A stretch of 64,000 bases of DNA from the NCBI GenBank assembly GCA_048500255.1, contig JASNYH010000001.1:558001-622000 (forward strand), given 5' to 3'. Within the stretch, counting starts at the first letter, position 1; each line of letters opens with the position of its first letter. Position numbers and translations under genes: made by a program. Origin of the DNA: JAMHWF01 sp048500255 (GTDB lineage: Bacteria > Pseudomonadota > Gammaproteobacteria > Burkholderiales > Burkholderiaceae_C). The notes under the pieces were generated by a model. The model saw nothing but the letters and a program-made list of their open reading frames with translations, made no database searches and was not told the DNA's origin. Positions 26,299 through 35,009 of the stretch are shown one piece after another.

Positions 26299-27924
26299 TC
26301 AGGGCCGATCGACCGGCTCGGCGACGTAGCGCGTCACGAAGGGCGGCTCGGCGCCGACGTGCAGCGCGAGCTTGCGCTCGCGCAGTGCGACTTCGGCCGC
26401 CGTCATGCGCTCGAAGCGGCGCAGGTGCTCGACCCACGATTCCTCGACGATGTACTCGATGTAGCGCCCGGGCCGCGACGTGTCGCGGAACAGCTCCCAG
26501 CCGATCACGCCGTGGCGCAGCCGGCTGGCCCGGCTCTCGTGCATCAATGCGACGAACTCGTCGGCGCGCGCCGGATCGATCTCGTAGGCGATGGTGACGA
26601 GCACCGGCCCGCGCTCGGGTGCCACCGGGAACGCGGTCACCGGCTCCTCCCATGCGTACGCCGGCGTCAGATCGCCCGGAGCCTCGCCCTCGAGGCGGCG
26701 CCGCCGCGTCAGCAGCCACGCCGCCAGCCCCGACGCCGACGCCAGCAGCAGGCTGGTACGCACGTCGGTCAGGCCGGCGACCTGGCCCCACAGCGCCGCG
26801 CCGGCGCCGCCGCCGCCCATCAGCGCCGTCTGGTAGATCGACATGCCGCGCGCGCGCACCCAGTCGGGCAGCGCGAGCTGCGCAGCCGTCGTGATCGTGT
26901 TGGCGACGGAGATCCAGGCCATGCCGGCGACGAGCATCGCCGGCAGCGCGACGACGACGTTCGGCGCGAATGCCGCCGCGACCGTGGCCAGCGCATGCAG
27001 CAGCGTGCCGTTGCGCACCATCGCGTCGTTGTCCATCCAGTCGCGCAGGCGCCGCATCGACAGCACGGCGCCGATGGCGCCGACGCCCATCGCCGACAGC
27101 AACAGCGTGAACGTGCCGGCGCCGCCGCCGTGCAGCCGCTTGGCGACCAGCGGCAGCAGCGCGATCAGCGCCGTCGAGTGCAGGAAGAACAGCGCGATGC
27201 GCAGCATCACGACGTGCATCGGCGGGCTCTGGCGCACGTACTGCAGGCCGACGCGGATCGCGCCGAAGAAGCGCTCGGCCGGCAGCGCGCTGACCTTCTG
27301 CTCGCTCTTCCAGCGCAGGATCAGGAAGCCCGCGCCGATCGACAGCGCGGCGTTGAGCCCGAACACCCATTCGCTGCCCGCCGCGGCGATCAGCATGCCC
27401 GCGACGACGGGGCCGACGATGCGCGACGCGTTCATCGCCAGGCCGTTGAGCGCCAGCGCCGCCGGCAGTTGCGGCCGCGGCACGATGCCGGGCACGACGG
27501 CGGCGAACACGGGCCAGCGCATCGCCAGGCCGATGCCGTTGACGAAGGTCAGCGCGAGCAGCAGCCACGGCGTCAGCGCGTCGAGCAGCGAGGCGACGCA
27601 CAGCACGACGGCGACGCCGGCGACCCAGAACTGCGTGGCGACGAAGTAGCGCCGGCGGTCGAGGATGTCGGCCAGCGCGCCGCTGGGCACACCGAGCAGG
27701 AACACGGGCAGCGTCGCCGCCGTCTGCACCAGCGCCACCATCGTCGGCGACTGCGTCAGCGTCGTCATCATCCACGCCGCCGCCACGTCGTTCATCCACA
27801 TGCAGGTGTTGGCGGTCAGCCAGACACCCCACAGCATGCGGAACACGGGCAGCGACAGCGGCGCCCAGGGCGAAGCAGTAGCGGGCGTGGCGCGCGCGGG
27901 CGCCGCAGTGGAGGGTTCGGTCAC
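26299..27924 (-). CDS. MFS_3-family exporter with C-terminal ABM-like domain
   Basis: A 541-residue membrane protein of the MFS_3 (EntS-like) group. Twelve helices occupy about residues 25-425, beginning FRMLWGVWLTANTCMWMNDV and including the loop GVPSGALADILDRRRYF. The last 110 residues are soluble (ERGPVLVTIAYEIDPARADE through HVGAEPPFVTRYV) and resemble a dimeric alpha/beta-barrel (antibiotic-biosynthesis-monooxygenase-like) domain, as seen in other members of this Pfam family. The exported compound is unknown; siderophore or drug export is typical of the group. It lies downstream of phaB, separated by two copies of an 81-bp repeat, and is convergent with mnmH. Confidence 0.88.
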   Translation of the reverse strand: MTEPSTAAPARATPATASPWAPLSLPVFRMLWGVWLTANTCMWMNDVAAAWMMTTLTQSPTMVALVQTAATLPVFLLGVPSGALADILDRRRYFVATQFWVAGVAVVLCVASLLDALTPWLLLALTFVNGIGLAMRWPVFAAVVPGIVPRPQLPAALALNGLAMNASRIVGPVVAGMLIAAAGSEWVFGLNAALSIGAGFLILRWKSEQKVSALPAERFFGAIRVGLQYVRQSPPMHVVMLRIALFFLHSTALIALLPLVAKRLHGGGAGTFTLLLSAMGVGAIGAVLSMRRLRDWMDNDAMVRNGTLLHALATVAAAFAPNVVVALPAMLVAGMAWISVANTITTAAQLALPDWVRARGMSIYQTALMGGGGAGAALWGQVAGLTDVRTSLLLASASGLAAWLLTRRRRLEGEAPGDLTPAYAWEEPVTAFPVAPERGPVLVTIAYEIDPARADEFVALMHESRASRLRHGVIGWELFRDTSRPGRYIEYIVEESWVEHLRRFERMTAAEVALRERKLALHVGAEPPFVTRYVAEPVDRP

Positions 27925-27946
27925 GGAGCGGGGACTTTACCCCGCC

Positions 27947-28108
27947 GGGCTTGCCCCAGCCTTCGCGCTTGCAGGCGCGGAGTCGTTCGCCAGGCACGGG
28001 CCGGTCCGCAGGGACCGTCCCGTGTCCGGGCTTGCCCCAGCCTTCGCGCTTGCAGGCGCGAAGTCGTTCGCCAGGCACGGGCCGGTCCGCAGGGACCGTC
28101 CCGTGTCC
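27947..28108. repeat. 81-bp tandem repeat, two copies, each with a hairpin
   Basis: The unit at 27947-28027 is repeated at 28028-28108 with one substitution seen (GCGCGGAGTC versus GCGCGAAGTC). Each unit holds a hairpin with 12-base arms and a 4-base loop (27996-28023 and 28077-28104), 11 of 12 positions paired. A third start, GGGCT, runs into the phaB stop. The doubled hairpin lies between phaB and the MFS gene on the same strand and could act as a terminator or mRNA 3'-end stabiliser for the pha operon. Confidence 0.85.
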
Positions 28109-28112
28109 GGGC

Positions 28113-28850
28113 TCACCCCATGTGCAGGCCGCCGTTGCAGCTGAAGTCGGCGCCGGTGGTGAATCCCGAGTCCTCGCCGGCGAGCCAGGCGACGATGGCG
28201 CCGATCTCCTCGGGTTCCCCGAGGCGCTTGACCGGGATCTGCGCGACGATCTTCTCGAGGATCTCGGGCTTGATCGCCTTGACCATGTCGGTGCCGATGT
28301 AGCCCGGGCTCACGGTGTTGACCGTCACGCCCTTGGCGGCGAGCTCCTGCGCCAGCGCCATCGTGAAGCCGTGCATGCCCGCCTTGGCGGCCGAATAATT
28401 GGTCTGGCCGGCCTGGCCCTTCTCGCCGTTGACGGAGCTGATCTGGATGATGCGGCCCCAGCCCCGCTCCACCATGTCGGGCACGACCTGTTTGGTCACG
28501 TTGAACATGCTGTTGAGGTTGGTGTCGATGACGGCCTTCCAGTCCTCGGGCGTCATCTTCAGGAACATGCGGTCGCGCGTGATGCCGGCGTTGTTGACGA
28601 GCACGTCGATCGGGCCGTGCTCGCCCTTGGCCTTGGCGAAGGCGGCTACCGTCGAATCCCAGTCGGCGACGTTGCCGACCGACGCGTGGAACGTGAAGCC
28701 CAGCGCCTTCTGCTCGTCGAGCCACTTCTTCGCGTCGCGGTTCGGGCCGCAGCCGGCGATCACCTTGAAGCCGCTCCTGGCGAGGCGGTGGCAGATGGCG
28801 GTGCCGATGCCGCCCATGCCGCCCGTCACGTAGGCGAGTTTCTGAGTCAT
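28113..28850 (-). CDS. phaB: Acetoacetyl-CoA reductase (NADPH)
   Basis: A 245-residue short-chain dehydrogenase that makes (R)-3-hydroxybutyryl-CoA for PHB synthesis. The N-terminal cofactor motif is TGGMGGIG, and the catalytic residues are S138/S139 in IQISSVNG, Y152 and K156 in TNYSAAKAG. The sequence NNAGITRDRMFLKMTPEDW is typical of PhaB rather than FabG. It is the last gene of phaC-phaA-phaB, 38 bases after phaA, and its stop abuts the 81-bp repeat. Confidence 0.96.
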   Translation of the reverse strand: MTQKLAYVTGGMGGIGTAICHRLARSGFKVIAGCGPNRDAKKWLDEQKALGFTFHASVGNVADWDSTVAAFAKAKGEHGPIDVLVNNAGITRDRMFLKMTPEDWKAVIDTNLNSMFNVTKQVVPDMVERGWGRIIQISSVNGEKGQAGQTNYSAAKAGMHGFTMALAQELAAKGVTVNTVSPGYIGTDMVKAIKPEILEKIVAQIPVKRLGEPEEIGAIVAWLAGEDSGFTTGADFSCNGGLHMG

Positions 28851-28888
28851 TCACGTTCTCCTTGTCGTCGAAATGCCTGTACTGCCGA

Positions 28889-30064
28889 TCAGCGTTCGAC
28901 CGTCAGCGCGACGCCCATGCCGCCGCCGATGCACAGCGACGCCAGGCCCTTCTTGGCGCCGCGCCGCTGCATCTCGTGCAGCAGCGTGACGAGGATGCGG
29001 CAGCCCGACGCGCCGATCGGGTGACCGATCGCGATCGCGCCGCCGTTGACGTTGACCTTGCTCGTGTCCCAGCCCATCTCCTGGTGCACGGCGCAGGCCT
29101 GCGCGGCGAAGGCCTCGTTGACCTCGAGCAGGTCGAGGTCGGACGCCTTCCAGCCGGCGCGCTCGAGCGCGCGACGCGACGCCGGCACCGGCCCCATGCC
29201 CATGTAGGCCGGGTCGAGCGCGGCGCTTGCATACGACGCGATGCGCGCCAGCGGCGTCAGGCCGAGCGCCGCCGCCTTGGCCGCCGACATGACGACGACG
29301 CCGGCCGCGCCGTCGTTGATGCCCGACGCGTTGCCGGCCGTCACGGAGCCCGCCTTGTCGAAGGCCGGGCGCAGGCCGGCCAGCGCCTCGGCGCTCGTCT
29401 TGCGGTTGAGGTACTCGTCGGCGGCAAAGACGACGGGGTCGCCCTTCTTCTGCGGAATCGTCACCGGCACGATTTCGTCGTTGAAGCGCCCGGCCTCCTG
29501 CGCGGCGGCGGCCTTCTGCTGCGAGGCGAGCGCGAGCGCGTCCTGCTGCTCGCGCGTGACGCCGTACTTCTTGGCCACGTTCTCGGCCGTGATGCCCATG
29601 TGGTACTGGTTATAGACGTCCCACAGGCCGTCGCTGATCATCGTGTCGACGAGCTTCCAGTCGCCCATGCGCTGGCCGTCGCGCGAGCCGGGCAGCACGT
29701 GCGGCGCCAGGCTCATGTTCTCCTGCCCGCCGGCGATGACGATCTCGCTGTCGCCGTCACGGATGGCCTGCGCGGCGAGCATCACGGCCTTCAGGCCCGA
29801 GCCGCACACCTTGTTGATCGTCATCGCCGGCACGGCCTGCGGCAGGCCGGCCTTGATGACGGACTGGCGCGCCGGGTTCTGGCCGCAGCCGGCCTGCAGC
29901 ACCTGGCCGAGCACGACTTCGCTGATCTGCTCGCCGGCGAGCTTGCTGCGCTCGAGCAGCGCCTTGATGACGGTGGCGCCGAGTTCCGATGCGGGCAGCT
30001 TGGCGAGCGTGCCGCCGAACTTGCCGACGGCGGTGCGGGCGGCGGCGACGATGACGATATCCAT
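28889..30064 (-). CDS. phaA: Acetyl-CoA acetyltransferase (beta-ketothiolase)
   Basis: A 391-residue thiolase that condenses two acetyl-CoA to acetoacetyl-CoA. The nucleophile is C87 in TINKVCGSGLKAV, the conserved GGAIAIGHPIGASGCR carries the catalytic His, and the second catalytic Cys lies in ASLCIGGGMGVAL at the C-terminus. Its length is the standard one. It is the middle gene of the pha operon, 39 bases after phaC. Confidence 0.96.
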   Translation of the reverse strand: MDIVIVAAARTAVGKFGGTLAKLPASELGATVIKALLERSKLAGEQISEVVLGQVLQAGCGQNPARQSVIKAGLPQAVPAMTINKVCGSGLKAVMLAAQAIRDGDSEIVIAGGQENMSLAPHVLPGSRDGQRMGDWKLVDTMISDGLWDVYNQYHMGITAENVAKKYGVTREQQDALALASQQKAAAAQEAGRFNDEIVPVTIPQKKGDPVVFAADEYLNRKTSAEALAGLRPAFDKAGSVTAGNASGINDGAAGVVVMSAAKAAALGLTPLARIASYASAALDPAYMGMGPVPASRRALERAGWKASDLDLLEVNEAFAAQACAVHQEMGWDTSKVNVNGGAIAIGHPIGASGCRILVTLLHEMQRRGAKKGLASLCIGGGMGVALTVER

Positions 30065-30103
30065 GATCTCTAGACTCCTGTGCTTGCGTGGTGCGGCGGC
30101 GCC

Positions 30104-31813
30104 TCAGGCGCGCGCCTTGACGTATCGCCCGGGTGCGGGCTCGGTCGGCTTGTATTTTCGGTTACCCGGCGCGCGCGGCGCCGCGACGAGCCGGCCGCCG
30201 TGCGGCTCGAGCCACTGGCGCCAGTCGGGCCACCAGCTGCCCGCCTGCTCCGTCGCCTTGGCGAACCAGTCGTCGGCGGTCGCAGGCAGTCTGGCCGGGC
30301 CGATCCAGTGACTGCGCTTGCCGGCCGCTGGCGGGTTGATCACGCCGGCGATGTGGCCCGACGCGCCGAGCACGAAGCGACGCCGGCCCTGGAGCACGCG
30401 CGTGTTCAGGTAGGCGGACTTCCACGGCACGATGTGGTCCTCGCGCGAGGCGTAGACGTAGGCGGGCGTGCGGATCGCGCCGAGGTCGAGCTTCTCGCCG
30501 CACACCGTCAGCCGGCCGGACAGCTTGAGCTTGTCTTCCAGGTAGGTGTTGCGCAGGTACCAGCAGTACATCGGCCCCGGCAGGTTGGTACTGTCGCTGT
30601 TCCAGTACAGCAGGTCGAACGGCGGCGGCGTCTCGCCCTTGAGATAGTTGCCGACGACGTAGTTCCACACCAGATCGTTGGGGCGCAGGAAGCTGAACGT
30701 CGTCGCGAGTTCCTGGCCCTTGAGCAGCTTGGGTCCGCCGGGCGCGTCGGCCCCGATCGTCATTTCGCGCATGCGCACCGAGGCCTCGTCGACGAAGAGG
30801 TCGAGCACGCCGGTGTCGCTGAAATCGAGCATCGTCGTCAGCAGCGTCAGGCTCTCGGCCGGGTGCTCGCCGCGCGCGGCGAGCACCGCCAGCGCCGTCG
30901 CCAGCAGCGTGCCGCCGATGCAGAAACCCAGCGTGTTGATCGTCGGCGCGCCCGAGATCTCCTGCACGACGCGCAGCGCGCGGATGACGCCCTCGTCGAT
31001 GTAGTCGTCCCAGGTCTTCGCGGCCAGGCTGTCGTCGGGGTTGCGCCAGCTCAGCACGAACACGCGGTGGCCCTGCTCGACGGTGTAGCGAATCAGCGAG
31101 TTCGAGGACTGCAGGTCGAGGATGTAGAACTTGTTGATGCACGGCGGCACGAACAGGATCGGACGTTCGTGCACGCGCGGCGTCAGCGGCTTGTACTCGA
31201 GCAACTGGAACAGCTCGGTTTCGCAGACGACGCTGCCTTGCGTGGTGGCGACGTTGCGGCCGACCTCGAACACGCTCTCGTCGGTCTGCGACAAATGGCC
31301 CTGGCGCAGGTCGTGCCACAGCTGCTGCAGACCCTGCGCGATGCTCTGGCCACGCGTCTCGATCGCCTTGCGCTGCGCCTCGGGGTTGAGCGCGAGGAAG
31401 TTGCTCGGCGCCGCCGCGTCGATCCACTGCTGCACGGCGAAGCGAATGCGCTGGCGCGTCTTCTCGTCGCCCTCGATCGCGTCGGCGAGTTGCAGCAGGG
31501 CGCGCGCATTGAGCAGGTACAGCTGCGCGGTGTAGGCGGCCGCCGGGCTGGCGGCCCACTCCTGCGCGCCGAAGCGGCGGTCGGGCAGCGGTGCGCGCGG
31601 CGACTTGTCGGCCGCCTCGCCGCCCAAGCCGGCGACGGTCTGGTTCCACAGCGCCGTCGTCTGCTGCAGGTACTCCTGCTGGATGCGGCCGACGGCAGGC
31701 AACGGCAGCGTCAAACCGCTGAATGCCTTCCAGACCTCGCCGACGCCCGAACCGAAAGCCTCGACGGCCTCGGCCGCCGCCTGTCCCGCCGCAGCGGCCG
31801 GCATGTCCTTCAT
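30104..31813 (-). CDS. phaC: Class I poly(3-hydroxyalkanoate) synthase
   Basis: About 569 residues, the normal size for class I PhaC; polymerises 3-hydroxybutyryl-CoA at the granule surface. The lipase-like box is GFCIGG with nucleophile C298, and partner residues are Asp in SREDHIVPW and His in GASGHIAGVINPP. The N-terminal PhaC_N region spans about residues 80-250. ATG at 31813 has a GGAG ribosome site; ATG at 31804 is an alternative. It heads the phaC-phaA-phaB operon in the Cupriavidus order, but no phaR regulator follows phaB here. Confidence 0.96.
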   Translation of the reverse strand: MKDMPAAAAGQAAAEAVEAFGSGVGEVWKAFSGLTLPLPAVGRIQQEYLQQTTALWNQTVAGLGGEAADKSPRAPLPDRRFGAQEWAASPAAAYTAQLYLLNARALLQLADAIEGDEKTRQRIRFAVQQWIDAAAPSNFLALNPEAQRKAIETRGQSIAQGLQQLWHDLRQGHLSQTDESVFEVGRNVATTQGSVVCETELFQLLEYKPLTPRVHERPILFVPPCINKFYILDLQSSNSLIRYTVEQGHRVFVLSWRNPDDSLAAKTWDDYIDEGVIRALRVVQEISGAPTINTLGFCIGGTLLATALAVLAARGEHPAESLTLLTTMLDFSDTGVLDLFVDEASVRMREMTIGADAPGGPKLLKGQELATTFSFLRPNDLVWNYVVGNYLKGETPPPFDLLYWNSDSTNLPGPMYCWYLRNTYLEDKLKLSGRLTVCGEKLDLGAIRTPAYVYASREDHIVPWKSAYLNTRVLQGRRRFVLGASGHIAGVINPPAAGKRSHWIGPARLPATADDWFAKATEQAGSWWPDWRQWLEPHGGRLVAAPRAPGNRKYKPTEPAPGRYVKARA

Positions 31814-31930
31814 CTGTCTCCTCGCGCGCACCCGTGGTTGTCTTGCACTATGGCCCCGCCCGGCTTACTGCATCATGACGTCCGAGTGTCGCGCTGCGGC
31901 TTTCCCCATGGCACGCCGAAGGTGTTATCG

Positions 31931-32221
31931 ATGCTGATCGTCGCTCTGGCCTGGATCTATGTCGCGCTGATGATGGCCGTCGCCGAGGCGACGTCGAGCC
32001 AGGGCAGCGTGCTGGGCGCGATCGTCACGTTCGTGCTGTACGGCGTGCTGCCGCTGTCGATCCTGCTCTACATCATGGCGACGCCGGCGCGCCGCGCGGC
32101 ACGGCGTCGCGCCGAGGCCGACACCGAGGCGGCGACGACCCCGCCGCCGCCGTCAACGCAGCCAGACGGCAGCGGCCATGCGGCCGCAGACGCCGTCGCG
32201 GCGGAACGAAAAGAACCGTGA
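31931..32221 (+). CDS. Small two-helix membrane protein, conserved in Burkholderiales
   Basis: A 96-residue protein with two membrane helices, MLIVALAWIYVALMMAVAEA and VLGAIVTFVLYGVLPLSILL, followed by an Arg-rich then acidic/Pro-rich cytoplasmic tail. I recall similar proteins in related bacteria, with no assigned function. Its last 69 bases overlap the 3' end of the convergent pgeF gene, so either the tail is really translated through pgeF antisense or the gene family has variable ends. It is divergent from phaC. Confidence 0.7.
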   Translation: MLIVALAWIYVALMMAVAEATSSQGSVLGAIVTFVLYGVLPLSILLYIMATPARRAARRRAEADTEAATTPPPPSTQPDGSGHAAADAVAAERKEP

Positions 32222-32920
32222 GCCGTCCTCGACGGTGCAGGCGTCGCTGCCGCTGACATCGCGCACGCCGAGCGCCTGCAACCGCGCGCGCGCCAGCGCC
32301 GGCAGGTCGGCCAGCCACTTCGGCGCCCCGCCACGATCCGGCGCGGCGTTGAATGCGGCCGCGCCGCCACCGGCGGGTGATACGCCGAACGCCTGCAGCA
32401 CGTCGGCGCCGACCTCGAAGCGCCGCGGCCCGATCGAGGCGCCGAGCCAGGCGCGCAGTTCGCCCGGCGCGCAGCCGGCGGCGTCGCACAGCGCGGCGAC
32501 AGCAACGTCGACGACGCCGGCCGTCAAGCCGCGCCAGCCGGCATGCGCCGCAGCGACGCCGCGGCCGGCCGGCGCGGCCAGCAGCACCGGCAGGCAGTCG
32601 GCAACGAGCACGGTGCAGGCGACGCCGCGTTCCGTCGTCACGCTGGCGTCGGCCTCGTGGAACGGCGCGCCGGGGCGCGCATCGCCGGCGCCGACGCGCA
32701 CGACGCGCACCCCGTGCACCTGACGCAGCCAGACCGGCGCGACGCCCAGGCGCGCCGCAAAGGCCGCGCGGTTGGCGGCAACGGCCGCTGCGTCGTCGCC
32801 GACGTGATCACCGAGGTTGAGGCTGTCCCAGGGCGCGCGGCTCGCGCCGCCGGCGCGCGTCGTCATCACGGCCGCGGCGTCACCGGCCGTCCACGGCGCG
32901 GCGAGCCAATCGGTCGTCAT
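32153..32920 (-). CDS. pgeF: Purine nucleoside phosphorylase / laccase-domain protein PgeF (YfiH)
   Basis: A 255-residue protein of the DUF152/YfiH family, once called multicopper polyphenol oxidase and now linked to peptidoglycan editing and purine nucleoside phosphorolysis. The zinc-site motifs are visible: QVHGVRV (His), VLVADCLPVLLA (Cys) and AAAHAGWRGLTAG (His). ATG at 32920 overlaps the maiA-like stop by 4 bases, so the two are translationally coupled. The 3' end overlaps the opposite-strand small membrane gene. Confidence 0.93.
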   Translation of the reverse strand: MTTDWLAAPWTAGDAAAVMTTRAGGASRAPWDSLNLGDHVGDDAAAVAANRAAFAARLGVAPVWLRQVHGVRVVRVGAGDARPGAPFHEADASVTTERGVACTVLVADCLPVLLAAPAGRGVAAAHAGWRGLTAGVVDVAVAALCDAAGCAPGELRAWLGASIGPRRFEVGADVLQAFGVSPAGGGAAAFNAAPDRGGAPKWLADLPALARARLQALGVRDVSGSDACTVEDGSRFFSFRRDGVCGRMAAAVWLR

Positions 32921-33555
32921 TCGGCGTCGGGGCAGGCCGACGGCTGGGCGGCCTGGAAGGCGTCGAGCGCCATGCAGGCGTCGAACACGCGCATCACGGT
33001 GGGCACGTGGTCGAGCCGGCAGTCGAAGCGACGCGCATTGAAGATCTGCGGCACGAGCACGCAGTCGGCCAGCGTCGGCGTGTCGCCGTGGCAGTAGCGC
33101 CCGGTGCCGGCTTCGGCGGCGAGCCGACGCTCGACGACCATCAGCCCGCTCTCGACCCAATGCTTGTACCAGGCGTCCTTGCGCTCTTCGGCGACGCCCA
33201 TCTCGCGCACCAGGTAGCGCAGCACGCGCAGGTTGTTCAGCGGATGGATCTCGCAGGCGACGTCGAGCGCCAGTGCGCGCACGCGCGCGCGCCCGGGCGC
33301 GTCGGCCGGCAGCAGCGGCGGCGCGGGATGCGTCTCGTCGAGGTACTCGATGATCGCCAGCGACTGCGTGAGCGACGCGTCGCCGTCGCGCAGCAGCGGC
33401 ACGAGCTGCGCCGGCGACATGCCGGCGTAGGCCGGTTGCGACTGCTCGCCCTTGGGCAGGTGCACGCCGACGTAGTCGTATGGCAGCCCCTTGAGCGCGA
33501 GCGCGATGCGCACGCGAAACGACGCCGACGAGCGGAAGTAGCTGTAGAGCTGCAT
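32917..33555 (-). CDS. Maleylacetoacetate / maleylpyruvate isomerase (zeta-class GST)
   Basis: A 212-residue glutathione-dependent cis-trans isomerase. The N-terminal motif is YSYFRSSASFRVRIALALKG, followed by QPAYAGMSPAQLVPLL and the LTQSLAIIEYLDETHP GST motif, then DVACEIHPLNNLRVL in the helical domain. It acts on maleylacetoacetate (tyrosine breakdown) or maleylpyruvate (gentisate breakdown). The neighbour looks more like fumarylpyruvate hydrolase than classical fumarylacetoacetase, which favours maleylpyruvate. It is 15 bases downstream of that gene. Confidence 0.92.
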   Translation of the reverse strand: MQLYSYFRSSASFRVRIALALKGLPYDYVGVHLPKGEQSQPAYAGMSPAQLVPLLRDGDASLTQSLAIIEYLDETHPAPPLLPADAPGRARVRALALDVACEIHPLNNLRVLRYLVREMGVAEERKDAWYKHWVESGLMVVERRLAAEAGTGRYCHGDTPTLADCVLVPQIFNARRFDCRLDHVPTVMRVFDACMALDAFQAAQPSACPDAE

Positions 33556-33570
33556 CGCGCGCGCCCGGGC

Positions 33571-34275
33571 TCAGACGACCTCGAGCGCCAGCGTGCCGAC
33601 GCCGGCGATGCTCGCCTCGAGCCGGTCGCCGCGCACCGTCGCGGCGACGCCCTCGGGCGTGCCGGTGTAGATCAGGTCGCCGGGCGCGAGCGTCCACGCC
33701 TTCGACACGTGCTCGATGATCTCGGGCACGCTCCAGATCAGCTTGCCGATCGTGCTGCGCTGGCGCGTCGCGCCATTGACGTCGAGGCGGATCTCGGTGT
33801 CTGCGCCGAGCCTGCACTCGGCCGCCGGCCGCACCGCGCCGATCGGCGCCGCGTCGTCGAAGGCCTTGCCGATGCACCAGGGGCGCGCGAGCTTCTTCAT
33901 CTCGGCCTGCAGGTCGCGGCGCGTCATGTCGAGGCCGACGGCGTAGCCCCACACGTGCTCGAGCGCGCGCGCCGCGGGGATGTCGCGGCCACCCTTGCCG
34001 ATCGCGACGACGAGCTCGACCTCGTGGTGCAGGTCTTGCGTCAAGCTCGGATAGCGGATGCGGCCGACCTCGCCTTCGGCCACCGGCACGGCGGTGTCGG
34101 CCGGCTTGAGGAAGAAGAACGGCGGCTCGCGGCCGGTGTAGCCCATCTCCTGGGCGTGCTCGACGTAGTTGCGGCCGACGCAGTAGATGCGGCGGATCGG
34201 AAAGCGGCTGCCGGCGGCGCCGGCGCCGGCGACGGCAGCGGCCGCCTGCTCCGGCGCGGGAACGACGAAACTCAT
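33571..34275 (-). CDS. Fumarylacetoacetate hydrolase family, probably fumarylpyruvate hydrolase
   Basis: A 234-residue FAH-domain enzyme, the short form typical of fumarylpyruvate hydrolase (NagK) rather than the 400-residue tyrosine-pathway fumarylacetoacetase. Motifs: CVGRNYVEHAQEMG, FFFLKPADTAV, metal ligands in LHHEVELVVAIG, and YTGTPEGVAA near the end. ATG at 34275 is preceded by GAGGG. It begins the operon FAH-isomerase-pgeF. The gentisate dioxygenase that would feed it is not in this window. Confidence 0.9.
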   Translation of the reverse strand: MSFVVPAPEQAAAAVAGAGAAGSRFPIRRIYCVGRNYVEHAQEMGYTGREPPFFFLKPADTAVPVAEGEVGRIRYPSLTQDLHHEVELVVAIGKGGRDIPAARALEHVWGYAVGLDMTRRDLQAEMKKLARPWCIGKAFDDAAPIGAVRPAAECRLGADTEIRLDVNGATRQRSTIGKLIWSVPEIIEHVSKAWTLAPGDLIYTGTPEGVAATVRGDRLEASIAGVGTLALEVV

Positions 34276-34432
34276 GGAAACACCCTCGCTCGGAAAGGCG
34301 GAACGCGGCGCAGCGCCGAATCGACGGCTACCGCGCCGATTTCGAGCATCATGCCACGCAGCGCCGGGCCGCCGCGTGCCGCAACGCCACGCCGAGGGAT
34401 GACGTCCCGCGCGCGCCGCTACACTGCCCGCC

Positions 34433-34978
34433 ATGTTCGAGCCGCGCAAGATCAAGCATTGCCGCTCGTGCGGCGCGCCGGTCGAGTACCGCGTGCCGGC
34501 CGACGACAACCGCGAGCGCGCGACCTGCACTGCATGCGCCACGATCCACTACGAGAACCCGCTGATCGTCGTCGGCACGCTGCCCGTGTGGCGCGATCAG
34601 GTGCTGCTGTGCCGGCGCAACATCGAGCCGCGGCGCGGCTACTGGACGCTGCCGGCGGGCTTTCTCGAGATCGGCGAGACGACGGCCGACGGCGCGCTGC
34701 GCGAGACGATCGAGGAGGCCGGCGCGCGCGTCGAGATGGGGCCGCTGTTCAGCATGCTCAACGTGGTGCGCGTCGCGCAACTGCACTTGTTCTACCGGGC
34801 ACAGCTGCTCGACACGAGCTTCGCGCCGGGCCCCGAGACGATCGAGGCGCAGCTGTTCGACGAGCGCGACATCCCCTGGGACGACCTCGCCTTCCGCACG
34901 GTACGTCGCACGCTCGAGTGCTGGTTCGACGACCGGCGCCGCGACCGCTTCGGGCTGCACTGCGCCGACATCGCGTGA
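34433..34978 (+). CDS. NUDIX hydrolase with N-terminal zinc ribbon
   Basis: A 181-residue protein. Four cysteines at 10, 13, 32 and 35 form a zinc ribbon (KIKHCRSCG, TCTACATIHYENP). The Nudix box spans residues 76-98, with E82, R90, E91, E94, E95 and G97 in the consensus spacing. The layout resembles NudC-type or ADP-ribose/NADH pyrophosphatases, but it is shorter than NudC. It lies 31 bases upstream of the LapB-like transporter on the same strand, perhaps by chance. Confidence 0.92.
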   Translation: MFEPRKIKHCRSCGAPVEYRVPADDNRERATCTACATIHYENPLIVVGTLPVWRDQVLLCRRNIEPRRGYWTLPAGFLEIGETTADGALRETIEEAGARVEMGPLFSMLNVVRVAQLHLFYRAQLLDTSFAPGPETIEAQLFDERDIPWDDLAFRTVRRTLECWFDDRRRDRFGLHCADIA

Positions 34979-35009
34979 TGCCGCGCGCCGCCCCGCTCGC
35001 CCGCTGCCG

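Noticed and set aside
27947..28108. Two-repeat CRISPR or transposon end
   Set aside because: Direct 81-bp tandem copies without spacers, target duplications or a transposase gene nearby.
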